Source: Thermoflexus hugenholtzii
GTDB lineage: Bacteria > Chloroflexota > Anaerolineae > Thermoflexales > Thermoflexaceae
Assembly: GCF_018771565.1 (NCBI RefSeq)
Contig: NZ_CP076326.1
Coordinates: 1,302,001-1,366,000 of the forward strand
Reading direction: 5' to 3'
Length of the DNA: 64,000 nucleotides
Shown here in pieces: positions 34,820-42,900 of this stretch (positions are counted from its first letter, which is position 1; each line of letters begins with the position of its first letter). The position numbers and the translations under genes were made by a program. The notes under the pieces are model-generated. The model did no database searches and was not told the DNA's origin. It saw nothing but the letters and a program-made list of their open reading frames with translations.

Positions 34820-36325
34820 TTATCCACGCGCTTCCGATTCCCCGGCCTCGTCGATCAGGCGGCGGGCGAGGGCCAGGGCTTCCTCCCGGGTGGTGACCTC
34901 GCCGGCCGCCTGGGCCTCCCGGATGGCTTCCAGAAGGCGGCCGATCTGGGGGCCCTCCGGCACGCCCATGGCCAGGAGATCCTCCCCCCGGATCAGGGGA
35001 ACCACGCGGACGAACCGCTCCGGGGCCTCGAAGAACGCCTGCCAGAGGGCCTGGGCCACCCGAAGCCGAGGGCCCCAGATGTCCTCCGTCAGCGTGGGCC
35101 CCCACACGGCCAGGGTGTCCGCCAGGGCCAGCAACGCAAGGTCCACCCCTCGCTCCCCCACCTCCCGGAAGAACCGGTAGATCCCCCGCGGGGTGAGCCT
35201 TCGCGCCATCCCGTGGGGCCGCATGTGATGACGAACCAGGGTCTCCACCTCCTCGATCTCATCGCCGCTGAAGCGGAGCGCCTCCAGCCGATCGGCCGCC
35301 CACCTTGCCCCGATGGCCTCGTGGCCGATGAAGCGAATCCGTCCGTCCGGCTCGACGGTGCGGGTTCCGGCCTTCCCGATGTCGTGAAGCAGGGCGGAAA
35401 GAAGCAACAGCGCCCGCCGGGGGCGCCCGACGGCCACTTCCTCCTCCCAGCGGGACTGCAGGCGCTCCCGCCAGGGCGCCATCGCGGCCTCCACCTCCGC
35501 CCATCGGGGCGGCAGATCCTGCAGCTCGGGAGACTCCGCCCACGACCCCAGCAGCCGTTCCATCGCCGCCACGGCCCGCAGGGTGTGCGCATAGGCGTCC
35601 CACACATGGGGAGGGCTCTGCGTCAGGCCCCGCAGGCTCGCCACCTCGGGCAGGACCCGCTCCAGGAGCCCCAGGGCTTCCATCCGGCGAAGGCTCCGGA
35701 CGGCCGGGGGGATGAGGAGGATCTTGACCAGCTCATCGCGGATCCGTTCCGCGGCGGCGAGGAAAAGCCGGGGGACGGCTTCCACGAGGGCCGCTTCCGC
35801 CTCCGGCGTCAGCCGGAGCCCGAGCTCCGCTTCGAAGCGGACCGCCCGCAGCGTCCGCACCGGGTCGCGTCGGAAGGCATCGGGGGCGCAGGGGCGCAGC
35901 CACCCCGTCCGCAGATCCTCCAGCCCGCCCAGCGGATCGAAGGGGACGAACCCCTCCGGGCGCAGGAAGGCCTCGATCTCGACCATCATGGCGTTGATCG
36001 TGAAATCCCGGCGCCGGAGATCCTCCTCCCAGGAATCCCCCTCCCGCCGGGCCAGATCCACGTAGAACCGGCGGCCCTGCGGGCTCCGCCAGACCACGCG
36101 CCCGAACTCCCGGCGGGCGTCCAGGATGTAGAAGGCCCCGTCCACGGCGTCCGCCAGGACGCGGGCGAGGGACAGCGCCGGGCCGACCACCACCGCGTCG
36201 AAGTCGTTGGGCTCCCGGCCGATGAGGCGATCCCGCACGGCCCCGCCCACCAGCCGGGCCTCATAGGGACCCTCCTCCAGGAGACGCTTCAGGGCCTCCA
36301 GCAAGACGCGCGCCGCCGCTTCCAT
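34820..36325 (-). CDS. cca: CCA tRNA nucleotidyltransferase with HD domain
   Basis: The 501-residue enzyme adds or repairs the 3' CCA end of tRNAs. It has the class II nucleotidyltransferase head (RLVGGAVRDRLIGREPNDFDAVV with the catalytic Asp pair), the motif RRDFTINAMM, the RNA-binding neck (DPVRTLRAVRFEAELGL), and a C-terminal HD domain with LLHDIGKAGT and VRHHMRPHG, as in the poly(A) polymerase/CCA-HD branch. The ATG at 36325 is the only reasonable start. A 22-base inverted repeat lies 16 bases upstream. Confidence 0.93.
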   Translation of the reverse strand: MEAAARVLLEALKRLLEEGPYEARLVGGAVRDRLIGREPNDFDAVVVGPALSLARVLADAVDGAFYILDARREFGRVVWRSPQGRRFYVDLARREGDSWEEDLRRRDFTINAMMVEIEAFLRPEGFVPFDPLGGLEDLRTGWLRPCAPDAFRRDPVRTLRAVRFEAELGLRLTPEAEAALVEAVPRLFLAAAERIRDELVKILLIPPAVRSLRRMEALGLLERVLPEVASLRGLTQSPPHVWDAYAHTLRAVAAMERLLGSWAESPELQDLPPRWAEVEAAMAPWRERLQSRWEEEVAVGRPRRALLLLSALLHDIGKAGTRTVEPDGRIRFIGHEAIGARWAADRLEALRFSGDEIEEVETLVRHHMRPHGMARRLTPRGIYRFFREVGERGVDLALLALADTLAVWGPTLTEDIWGPRLRVAQALWQAFFEAPERFVRVVPLIRGEDLLAMGVPEGPQIGRLLEAIREAQAAGEVTTREEALALARRLIDEAGESEARG

Positions 36326-36340
36326 CCGGGCGATCCCGAA

Positions 36341-36362
36341 TGAGGGTTGTGGACAACCCTCA
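36341..36362. promoter_or_regulatory. Inverted repeat upstream of cca
   Basis: TGAGGGTTGT and ACAACCCTCA face each other across a two-base centre. The arms are perfect, so it may be an operator for a dimeric regulator of cca. It sits between the end of the GH57 gene and the cca start. Confidence 0.5.
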
Positions 36363-36387
36363 AGTTAGCACATCGGGCGGCGCTTAC

Positions 36388-36424
36388 AAAAAACCGGCGG
36401 AGACCCCCACGCCCCCGTCGGTTT
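36388..36424 (-). terminator. Rho-independent terminator after the GT-GH57 gene
   Basis: On the minus strand AAACCGaCGG pairs with CCGcCGGTTT across a G-rich loop and is followed by a run of T. It lies directly downstream of the stop at 36429. Confidence 0.75.
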
Positions 36425-36428
36425 CGTC

Positions 36429-36983
36429 TCAAGCCCTGCGAGGCTCCAGGGCAGCGATGAAGTTCTTGAACACCTGCTGGACCTCCCACACGATGCGCTC
36501 CGGCCCGAGGGACCACCATTCCGAGGGGGTAAAGTAAGCGGAGACCTCGGCCTCCGGCCCGGAGCGGCCGAACCATTGAAGCATATGCAGGTTATCGGAT
36601 TGGGCGAGGTAGAGCGCCAGCTCGCGGATCTCAGGGTCTCCGGTCAGGCACGCCATGTGATAGGCCTCGATCATCAGCCGGAAGACCGCACGTTGCGCAT
36701 CGTTGCCCAGGAAGAACTCCAGCCCGCCGCTTCCGGCCCACGTGCTGGGAAAGGCCGGCAAGGGGAGCTCGAAGCTCCGCGCGCCGTAACGCTCGAGGAT
36801 CTCCGTGGGCGTGCGGAAGCTCAACCCCCTCCGCATCACCTCTTGGGGCAACGCCTCGAGGAACGCGAAGATCCCCGTGTCCTCCCGATGATGCTCCCCG
36901 AACGTCTCAAAGTCCCACCCCAGGACCACGAAGTCGCCCGGATGCTGAGCCAGCCACTCGGCATACCGGTCCGCCCGCAACGG
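36429..36983 (-). CDS. Downstream GH57 segment, after an in-frame TAG
   Basis: This stretch is in the same frame as the gene at 36984-38966 and is separated from it only by TAG at 36984-36986. It carries GH57 motif 4, GWDFETFGEHH, with the probable catalytic acid/base Asp, and the helical C-terminal domain ending near DNLHMLQWFGRSG. A TTG at 36980 could initiate, but no clear ribosome site precedes it. The coding sequence is clean, with no further stop or frameshift. It therefore belongs to the upstream protein, either read through, made as a separate subunit, or recently broken. Confidence 0.75.
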   Translation of the reverse strand, partial: PLRADRYAEWLAQHPGDFVVLGWDFETFGEHHREDTGIFAFLEALPQEVMRRGLSFRTPTEILERYGARSFELPLPAFPSTWAGSGGLEFFLGNDAQRAVFRLMIEAYHMACLTGDPEIRELALYLAQSDNLHMLQWFGRSGPEAEVSAYFTPSEWWSLGPERIVWEVQQVFKNFIAALEPRRA

Positions 36984-38966
36984 CTAGCCCTCCCAGTTCC
37001 GGTTTGAGAACCGGTAGCCCACATCGTCGCTGAGCTGATAGTGACGGGCCAGCAGCTTCATCCGTCCACCGTTATGGTGATAGAGATAAGTCGGCTGACG
37101 CCACTCCAGGACCCAGGGTCGGCCGTCGAGAAAGGCGGCAGCGAAACCGGCCCCATCCAGCGCGTGATAGATCGAAGGGGACATCAGCATCTCGGTGGTG
37201 TCTGCGACGCGGGGGCGCACTCCGAAGGCCTTCTCCAGGTAATCGGCCGCCCATCCCATCCGCTGGATGAAGGCCGGGAGATCCCAGAGGGGGAGCATGC
37301 TGTGGCGTGGCTCCACGACCACCAGCTCCACGTGGGGATGACGAACCAGCTCGCGGAAGCGGTCCAGCAGCTCCTCATCCCATCGCTCGGCTTGCTCGAG
37401 GAAGGTGAGGGAGAAGCCGATCGCCAGCCGGAACCCAGCGTCCAGCAACGCCTGGAAGCGGGCGACGGCCGGGTGGTAACAGCGCTGCGCGGCGCGCCGG
37501 AAATAGCGCTCGTTGAGCTCCTCATCGAACAGCCTCTGAGCCAGGAGCGCGGCGGAGGATCCGCGCGGAAGGGGCTGGGCGGGCAGACGCAGCCGGCGAG
37601 GCTGATGGACCACCGTGTAGACCACCACATCCTGCACCCGGCCGTTCGGTCGTCGGAAGACCGGCTGCGGCCACGGAAGCGCCCCCTGGGCTCGGGCGAC
37701 GACGCAGATCTTCTCCAGGAAGATCTCCAGGACGCGCGGCCATGTGAAATCCGCCGCTCGCTGACGGGCGGCCCGACGGAGGGCCTCCGCGCGGGCCGGT
37801 TCCGCCCGCAGATCCAGCAACCGGAGGACGATCTCCTCCGGCTGATCGGTATCCAGCACAACGGCCGCCTGACCGTCCAGCGCGTATTCCTCCCCCGTAG
37901 CCCCTGTGAACACGATCCCCCCGGCCGCCATGGCCTCCAGGCCTGCCAGCCCGAAGGGCTCGTGGCCGCTGATGGCCAGCACCGCATCGGCGGCCGCATA
38001 GAAGGGGCGCAGCCAGTCCTGGGGGAGCGGGAACTCCAGGGCATAGAGCTCAGCAGGCGACTGCGCGCGGAGCACCTCCAGCAACTCCTCCCAGCCGGCG
38101 GGCCGCTCCGCCAGATGGGCCGTCCGCAACCCCAGCGCCCCCGCCCGTTCGAACACCTCCCGGCCGTGGGGCTCGATCCCCCCGCGCAGAGGGAAAACCA
38201 CCCGGTAGCCCATGGCCTTCAAGCGAGCGGCGGCCTCTACCGCCAGCAGCCAGCGCTTGGCAGGATCGAAACGGCCGACCTTGAAGAGCATCACGGTGCG
38301 TTCATCCACGCCCAGGGCCTGATGCAGGGCCGAGATCCGCTCGCGCGGGACCGGCTCTAAGAGGGCGCTGGGGATGCCGTTGGGGATCACCAGGGGGTTC
38401 ACCCCGAGCTTCCACATCTGGTGCTTCATATAGCGGCTGACGGTGAGCAGCTGCGCCGCGGCGCTCAACCTCTGCCAGTCGATCCGATGGAAGGACATGG
38501 TGTTGTTGGCGTTCCAGAGGATCACGCAGCGCTCCCGCCAGCCGCGGGCGCGGAGGAGCTCATCCAGATGGATCACCGCCTCCGCCGTGTGCCACTCCTC
38601 GGCCAGGATGACCGGAAGACGCCCGGCCTCCAGGGCCGGACGGATGACCTGCTCGAGCAGATAGAGAGGGGCTGTGGCGGTGAAATCCCTCCGTTTGCCC
38701 TCCTCTCCATCGTAAACCCCGAGGGGGTGATGCCGGCTGATCCATTGGCACCAGCGATGGAGGATCAGCCGCCCATCCAGACGAGCCTCCTGCCCCGGAG
38801 CCTCCGGGTCGCCGATGAAGAAAAGGTGCACGGTGAACCCTCTTTGCGCGAGCGCCTCCGTCAGCTGGGTCACCCGAACCGCCAGACCTCCTGCCTGCGC
38901 ATAGGGATCCGGTCCCTCAAAGGAGAGCACGCCGAAGACCACCTCGTCGGCCTTCAAAAGGGCCAT
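36984..38966 (-). CDS. Glycosyltransferase (GT4/GT5-like) fused to GH57, cut by a premature TAG
   Basis: Residues 1-425 resemble starch/glycogen-synthase-like transferases: YAQAGGLAVRVTQL near 22, FKVGRFDPAKRW near 228, and GHEPFGLAGLEAMAAGG near 334. Residues 445-660 are the first part of a GH57 barrel: HQP at 454-456, GFSLTFLEQ near 517, and DTTEML with the probable nucleophile Glu 592. The frame then stops at NWEG-TAG, where GH57 enzymes usually continue with an aromatic residue and PLTAD. The rest of the enzyme follows in frame (36429-36983). The ATG at 38966 has AGGAGG in front. It would act on glycogen-like alpha-glucans. Confidence 0.85.
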   Translation of the reverse strand: MALLKADEVVFGVLSFEGPDPYAQAGGLAVRVTQLTEALAQRGFTVHLFFIGDPEAPGQEARLDGRLILHRWCQWISRHHPLGVYDGEEGKRRDFTATAPLYLLEQVIRPALEAGRLPVILAEEWHTAEAVIHLDELLRARGWRERCVILWNANNTMSFHRIDWQRLSAAAQLLTVSRYMKHQMWKLGVNPLVIPNGIPSALLEPVPRERISALHQALGVDERTVMLFKVGRFDPAKRWLLAVEAAARLKAMGYRVVFPLRGGIEPHGREVFERAGALGLRTAHLAERPAGWEELLEVLRAQSPAELYALEFPLPQDWLRPFYAAADAVLAISGHEPFGLAGLEAMAAGGIVFTGATGEEYALDGQAAVVLDTDQPEEIVLRLLDLRAEPARAEALRRAARQRAADFTWPRVLEIFLEKICVVARAQGALPWPQPVFRRPNGRVQDVVVYTVVHQPRRLRLPAQPLPRGSSAALLAQRLFDEELNERYFRRAAQRCYHPAVARFQALLDAGFRLAIGFSLTFLEQAERWDEELLDRFRELVRHPHVELVVVEPRHSMLPLWDLPAFIQRMGWAADYLEKAFGVRPRVADTTEMLMSPSIYHALDGAGFAAAFLDGRPWVLEWRQPTYLYHHNGGRMKLLARHYQLSDDVGYRFSNRNWEG

Positions 38967-39021
38967 AGCCACCTCCTTTCCACAAGGAGGCGCGACTGCG
39001 GATCTGGAGATCCGGAAGCGA

Positions 39022-39279
39022 TCAGAACCACACGATGCTGCGAGAGGGACGGATCTGCCCGCGACAGATCTGGCTCAGATAGGGCTGGAGGGATCGCTCC
39101 GGATCCTCCGGGGCCGAGGGAGCCTCCGAAGCGGTGGTCGCCCAGGTGATGACCAGGAACTGGCCCGGGCCCAGGTGCTCCACCCAAATCCGCATGGATG
39201 GCCCCTGGAACTCATAGCACCCGGGCTCCCCATGATCCTCCGCGGCATCCAGGACCACCCATCGCACCCGAATCGCCAT
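39022..39279 (-). CDS. Small hypothetical protein
   Basis: The 85-residue product starts at an ATG with GAGGAGGAGGCT directly upstream. It is mainly beta-rich (IRVRWVVLDAAEDHG, SMRIWVEHLGPGQFLVITW), with no signal peptide or membrane helix. The family is not recognised. It lies 55 bases before the GT-GH57 gene on the same strand, so the two may be co-transcribed. Confidence 0.6.
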   Translation of the reverse strand: MAIRVRWVVLDAAEDHGEPGCYEFQGPSMRIWVEHLGPGQFLVITWATTASEAPSAPEDPERSLQPYLSQICRGQIRPSRSIVWF

Positions 39280-39706
39280 AGCCTCCTCCTCAACCGGGAG
39301 CCCACGGGAAAAAACCCAGCGCGCCCTGGCCACCCCCTTCGGCAGACCCCGCAATCGTCTCCTCCGGGGCATCTAATCGACCACACCGATCGCTTCGGCA
39401 AGAGGCTCAACGGTCTCTGGAGCGAGGCATCCAAGAGGATCCACAGGGGGACACCATTCCCTTCGAGGCCACCCTGGGGGACATGCCGACCACCCATCGA
39501 CCGGCTTTCCTTGCGTTCCTCATCGCCGCCCTGTTCAAACGCCTGAGTTCACTTTTTATTTTTACCAATCTTTGGGAGACGTCAATATAAGATCCTCTAA
39601 CCTCGAGAGGGCTTCCGTTTCGGCCAGGAGCCCGGCGGCCCCTCATTCCCGGGACGGTCCGTGGGCCATCCGATGACAGGCCTGGAAACCGGAGCCAGAA
39701 TGGGAG
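39280..39706. other. Intergenic region between divergent genes
   Basis: I see no gene here. An AT-rich patch at about 39545-39590 stands out in a GC-rich setting and is the likely promoter zone. On the minus strand TTGACG is followed after 15 bases by TAAAAA, a loose promoter match toward the small gene at 39022-39279. Confidence 0.4.
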
Positions 39707-40480
39707 ATGGAACGGATCCTTCCCCCTGAGGCGCACATGCTGGAGCTCTCCCGTCAGGAGCAGGCGCGCCGCCGGTATCAGGCGCAACGGCCGGGATGGC
39801 GGCCGGCGGGGGATGTCCTGAACGCCCTGCTGGAGCCGTTGCTCCTCCCCCACGTCCGCGCTCTGGATGCGGGATGCGGGCGCTGGGGGGTGCTGGGCCG
39901 GTTCCAGGAGCGGGTGGGCCTGGCCGTCGGGGTGGATGCGGATTTCCCTTCCCTTCGGGAGAACCGCATCCTCCCCCTCCGGGCCCAGGCGCGGCTGGAG
40001 GCCCTGCCCTTCCCCGCGCGAACCTTCGATCTGATCCTCTGCACCTGGGTGATCGAGCACCTGCCGGAGCCCCGGGCGGCCTTCCAGGAGATCGCCCGCG
40101 TGCTGAAGCCGGGAGGGCATCTCCTCCTGCTCACACCCAACGCCCGCCATCCCCTCGTCGCCCTGGGGCGCGCCATCCCATCGCGCTGGCGCCGCCCGCT
40201 GGTGCGCCGCCTCTACGGCCGCGCGCCCCAGGACATCTTCCCCACCTTCTATCGCGCCAACACGCCGGGGGCGCTGCGCCGCCTCCTCCGTGCGGCCGGC
40301 CTGCAGGAGATCGCCTGGTTCGAGGTCGAGGATCCCACGTATCTGGCCTTCCATCCCTTCCTCTTCGCCCTCGCCGCCCTTTACGAACGGCTCACCGCGT
40401 GGCACCCCCTGCGCGGGTGGCGCCTTCACCTAATCGGCCTGTTCGCCCGCCCCCTTGCCGATCCGCCTTCACCCGAATAA
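39707..40480 (+). CDS. Class I SAM-dependent methyltransferase
   Basis: The 257-residue protein has the SAM-binding motif I ALDAGCGRWGVLG (near residue 53), GVDADF, and the Methyltransf_11-type ending FDLILCTWVIEHLPEPRAAFQEIARVLKPGGHLLLLTPN. The C-terminal ~100 residues hold conserved Arg/Trp and a hydrophobic stretch near LAFHPFLFALAALYERL. The substrate is unknown. The gene is followed by the GH13 gene after 85 bases; the two may be co-transcribed. Confidence 0.85.
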   Translation: MERILPPEAHMLELSRQEQARRRYQAQRPGWRPAGDVLNALLEPLLLPHVRALDAGCGRWGVLGRFQERVGLAVGVDADFPSLRENRILPLRAQARLEALPFPARTFDLILCTWVIEHLPEPRAAFQEIARVLKPGGHLLLLTPNARHPLVALGRAIPSRWRRPLVRRLYGRAPQDIFPTFYRANTPGALRRLLRAAGLQEIAWFEVEDPTYLAFHPFLFALAALYERLTAWHPLRGWRLHLIGLFARPLADPPSPE

Positions 40481-40565
40481 AATCCCTCACTCGTTACAGG
40501 AGGCCGACCGTTTCGCCCCCCTCCCCGGGGCGCTGGAACCCAGACCGAGGCGCGGAGGTTGCCCG

Positions 40566-42278
40566 ATGACATCCCTGCGCTGGTGGCAGAAGGCCGTGTT
40601 CTATCAGATCTACCCCCGCAGCTTCGCGGACGCGAACGGAGATGGCATCGGAGACCTGGAGGGGATCCGTCGCCATCTGGATTACCTCCAGGACCTGGGG
40701 GTCGAGGCCATCTGGCTGTGCCCCCACTACCCCTCCCCGCTGGTGGATTGGGGTTACGATGTCGCGGACTACATGAACGTGGCCCCGGAATACGGGACCC
40801 TGGAGGATTTCCGCCGCCTCCTCGAAGACGCCCACCGCCGGAACATCCGGGTGATCCTGGACCTGGTGCTCAACCACACCTCCGATCAGCACCCGTGGTT
40901 TCAGGAATCCCGCTCCCGCCGCGATCACCCGAAGCGGGACTGGTATATCTGGCGCGACGGCAAGGACGGCGGGCCTCCTAACAACTGGTATTCGACCTTC
41001 GGCGGCTCCGCGTGGGAATACGATCCCCGGACCGGCCAGTATTACTATCACTTCTTCTTCAAAGAGCAGCCGGATCTCAACTGGCGGAACCCGGCGGTGA
41101 AACAGGCGATGTTCGACGTCGTCCGCTTCTGGCTGGACATGGGGGTGGACGGCTTCCGCCTGGACGCGGTGGGGACGATCTTCGAGGATCCCGCGCTCCC
41201 GGATCAGACGGCGCCGATGAGCTACCCCGAGTGGCTGAAGGCGTGGAACGCGGCCACGGATGAGGCAGAGCGGGAGCGCCTGTGGCGCATCCGTCAGGAG
41301 ATGTTCCGCTATCAGGAGGACCTGCCCGAGGTCCACGACCTGATGCGGGAGCTACGGGCCCTGGTCAACGCCTATGGGGACGTGGTGCTGGTGGGGGAGA
41401 CGGAGGACCTGGCGTATTACGGGAACGGGGAGGACGAGCTGCATCTGGTCTTCAACTTCCCGTTGATGAAGGCCCCGCGCCTGACGCCGGCGGTGGTGCG
41501 GGCGAACCAGCGGGAGCGGCTGGCCGGGCTGCCCCCCGGCGCATGGCCCTGCAACACCATGGGCAACCACGACGTCTCCCGCGTCCTCAGCCGCTACGGG
41601 GACGGCCGGCATGACCGGGAGATCGCCCGCATCGCCGCCGCCCTCATGCTCACCCTGTGGGGCACGCCTTTCCTCTACTACGGGGAAGAGATCGGCATGC
41701 GGGATCTGATCCTCACCGACCTCTCTTTGTTCAAGGATCCCCTGGGCCGCTGGTGGTATACGGTGGAGCGGGAGCTGTTCGGAACGCCCCATGAGGAGGC
41801 CGTGATCCGCGGGGCGCGGTTCGGCCGGGACAAATGCCGGACGCCGATGCAGTGGTCCCGGGCGTCGAACGCCGGCTTCTGCCCGCCGGGGGTGGCGCCG
41901 TGGCTCCCGGTGCATCCGAACTACCAGGAGGGGGTGAACGTGGTGGATCAGCTGGAGGAGCCGGATTCGCTGCTTGCTTTTTATCGGCGTCTGATCCGCC
42001 TGCGGCAGCGCACGCCGGCTTTGCTCGCGGGCGAATACGTCCCTCTGGCGGAGGATTCCGAGGAGGCCCTGGTCTTCCTGCGCCGGCTGCGGGAGGACGG
42101 CTCGGCCTGCCTGGTGGCGATGAACATGAGCGAAGGCCCGGCCCACGTGCGCCTCGATCTCCCGACCTGGGGCCGGTGCCTCTTCTCCACCCACCGGAAG
42201 GAGGGCGCCGAGGAAGCCCTCCGGGAGCTGCGGCTGGCGCCCTTCGAGATCACGCTGATGGAGCTCCTCCGGCGATGA
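40566..42278 (+). CDS. GH13 alpha-glucosidase / oligo-1,6-glucosidase-like
   Basis: The 570-residue enzyme hydrolyses alpha-glucosidic bonds of short malto- or isomalto-oligosaccharides in the cytoplasm. The (beta/alpha)8 barrel shows region I DLVLNHTS (near 99), nucleophile Asp 200 in GFRLDAV, acid/base Glu 278 in LVGETED and Asp 336 in MGNHDVSR. The opening WWQKAVFYQIYPRSFADANGDGIGDL is the usual subfamily 17/23/31 start; the exact substrate is uncertain. The ATG at 40566 has GCGGAGG seven bases upstream; a longer upstream frame is rejected. Together with the GT-GH57 gene it suggests local alpha-glucan metabolism. Confidence 0.93.
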   Translation: MTSLRWWQKAVFYQIYPRSFADANGDGIGDLEGIRRHLDYLQDLGVEAIWLCPHYPSPLVDWGYDVADYMNVAPEYGTLEDFRRLLEDAHRRNIRVILDLVLNHTSDQHPWFQESRSRRDHPKRDWYIWRDGKDGGPPNNWYSTFGGSAWEYDPRTGQYYYHFFFKEQPDLNWRNPAVKQAMFDVVRFWLDMGVDGFRLDAVGTIFEDPALPDQTAPMSYPEWLKAWNAATDEAERERLWRIRQEMFRYQEDLPEVHDLMRELRALVNAYGDVVLVGETEDLAYYGNGEDELHLVFNFPLMKAPRLTPAVVRANQRERLAGLPPGAWPCNTMGNHDVSRVLSRYGDGRHDREIARIAAALMLTLWGTPFLYYGEEIGMRDLILTDLSLFKDPLGRWWYTVERELFGTPHEEAVIRGARFGRDKCRTPMQWSRASNAGFCPPGVAPWLPVHPNYQEGVNVVDQLEEPDSLLAFYRRLIRLRQRTPALLAGEYVPLAEDSEEALVFLRRLREDGSACLVAMNMSEGPAHVRLDLPTWGRCLFSTHRKEGAEEALRELRLAPFEITLMELLRR

Positions 42279-42285
42279 GGAAAAG

Positions 42286-42322
42286 GCGCGGTGGGGTTGA
42301 CCGGCCGGTCGCCCACCGCGCC
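42286..42322. terminator. Hairpin between convergent genes
   Basis: GGCGCGGTGGG pairs with CCCACCGCGCC, with an inner GACCGGCCGGTC palindrome in the loop. There is no T-run, so it is a plausible but not classical bidirectional terminator. Confidence 0.5.
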
Positions 42323-42338
42323 CGATCGCCTCACTCCC

Positions 42339-42759
42339 TCACGGCGTGTAGAGCAAATCCAAATAGCGGTGGAGCAGATCCCGGACCACTCCGCGGAAGG
42401 GCAAGGTGGCGGCCATGCCGTAGACCGGGGCCAGGGCGCCCCGCTCCTCCGGGTGTGCCCGCACCCAGGCCACGCTTTCCCGCAGATCCTCCAGGAACCG
42501 CTCGGCCACCCCGGGCTGAGTGTGGCGCAGGGTGACCGCGAGGTGCACCGCCGGCGGGTGCTGCAGCGCGTTTAAACTCCAGCCCCTCTGCCCCATCCGC
42601 TCCAGCACCCGGTAAATATCGAACTCCTTCGATGTGAAAGCGATGACCCAGAGGGGATCCCCCATGACCTCCAGCCCGGGGATCCGTCGGATCCCTTCCC
42701 GGATCCGGGCTGCCGTCTCCGGGATGGCGCGTGTGGCCTCCAGATACCGTTCTACAGCG
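42339..42759 (-). pseudogene. 3' part of a split group II decarboxylase (sphingosine-1-phosphate-lyase-like)
   Basis: In frame with no stop, the segment reads [18 protein letters not shown]...[22 protein letters not shown], which is the C-terminal domain of sphingosine-1-phosphate-lyase-like PLP enzymes. Its N-terminal and catalytic parts are at 45584-46682, on the other side of a nested insertion. The break falls between GEQG and the [10 protein letters not shown] helix. An ATG at 42665 could allow independent translation, but the fragment alone has no PLP site. Confidence 0.88.
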
Positions 42760-42900
42760 CATCGTCATTTATTTCACCCGTCTGGGGTGAAACAAATGAC
42801 CGGCTGCTTCCTGCTTCATCGACCCATGGCTCGTAGACCAGCCCCCGGAGGGGCCGTTCCGCCGCCAGAGGGATCTCCACAGGCGTCACTTCCCGGGGAA
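42760..42900 (-). ncRNA. Predicted omega (guide) RNA region of TnpB
   Basis: TnpB nucleases use an RNA from the 3' end of tnpB through the end of the element, with the guide supplied by flanking DNA. Here the 3' end of tnpB and the hairpin at 42764-42800 are in the right place, and the guide would start near 42759 with GCGCTGTAGAACGG from the decarboxylase gene. No transcript evidence exists; boundaries are approximate. Confidence 0.35.
42764..42800. repeat. End hairpin of the IS607-type element
   Basis: GTCATTT-a-TTTCACCC pairs with GGGTGAAA-c-AAATGAC around a five-base loop, giving 15 base pairs with one internal mismatch. It lies just inside the element end, downstream of tnpB. Confidence 0.85.

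Noticed and set aside
36984-36986. TAG as a pyrrolysine codon
   Set aside because: No pyl genes are visible and the replaced position is normally aromatic; mutation, readthrough or sequencing error are simpler.
42331-42768. Alternative minus-strand frame over the decarboxylase 3' fragment
   Set aside because: It is Gly/Pro/Arg-rich and out of frame with the recognisable decarboxylase C-terminus.
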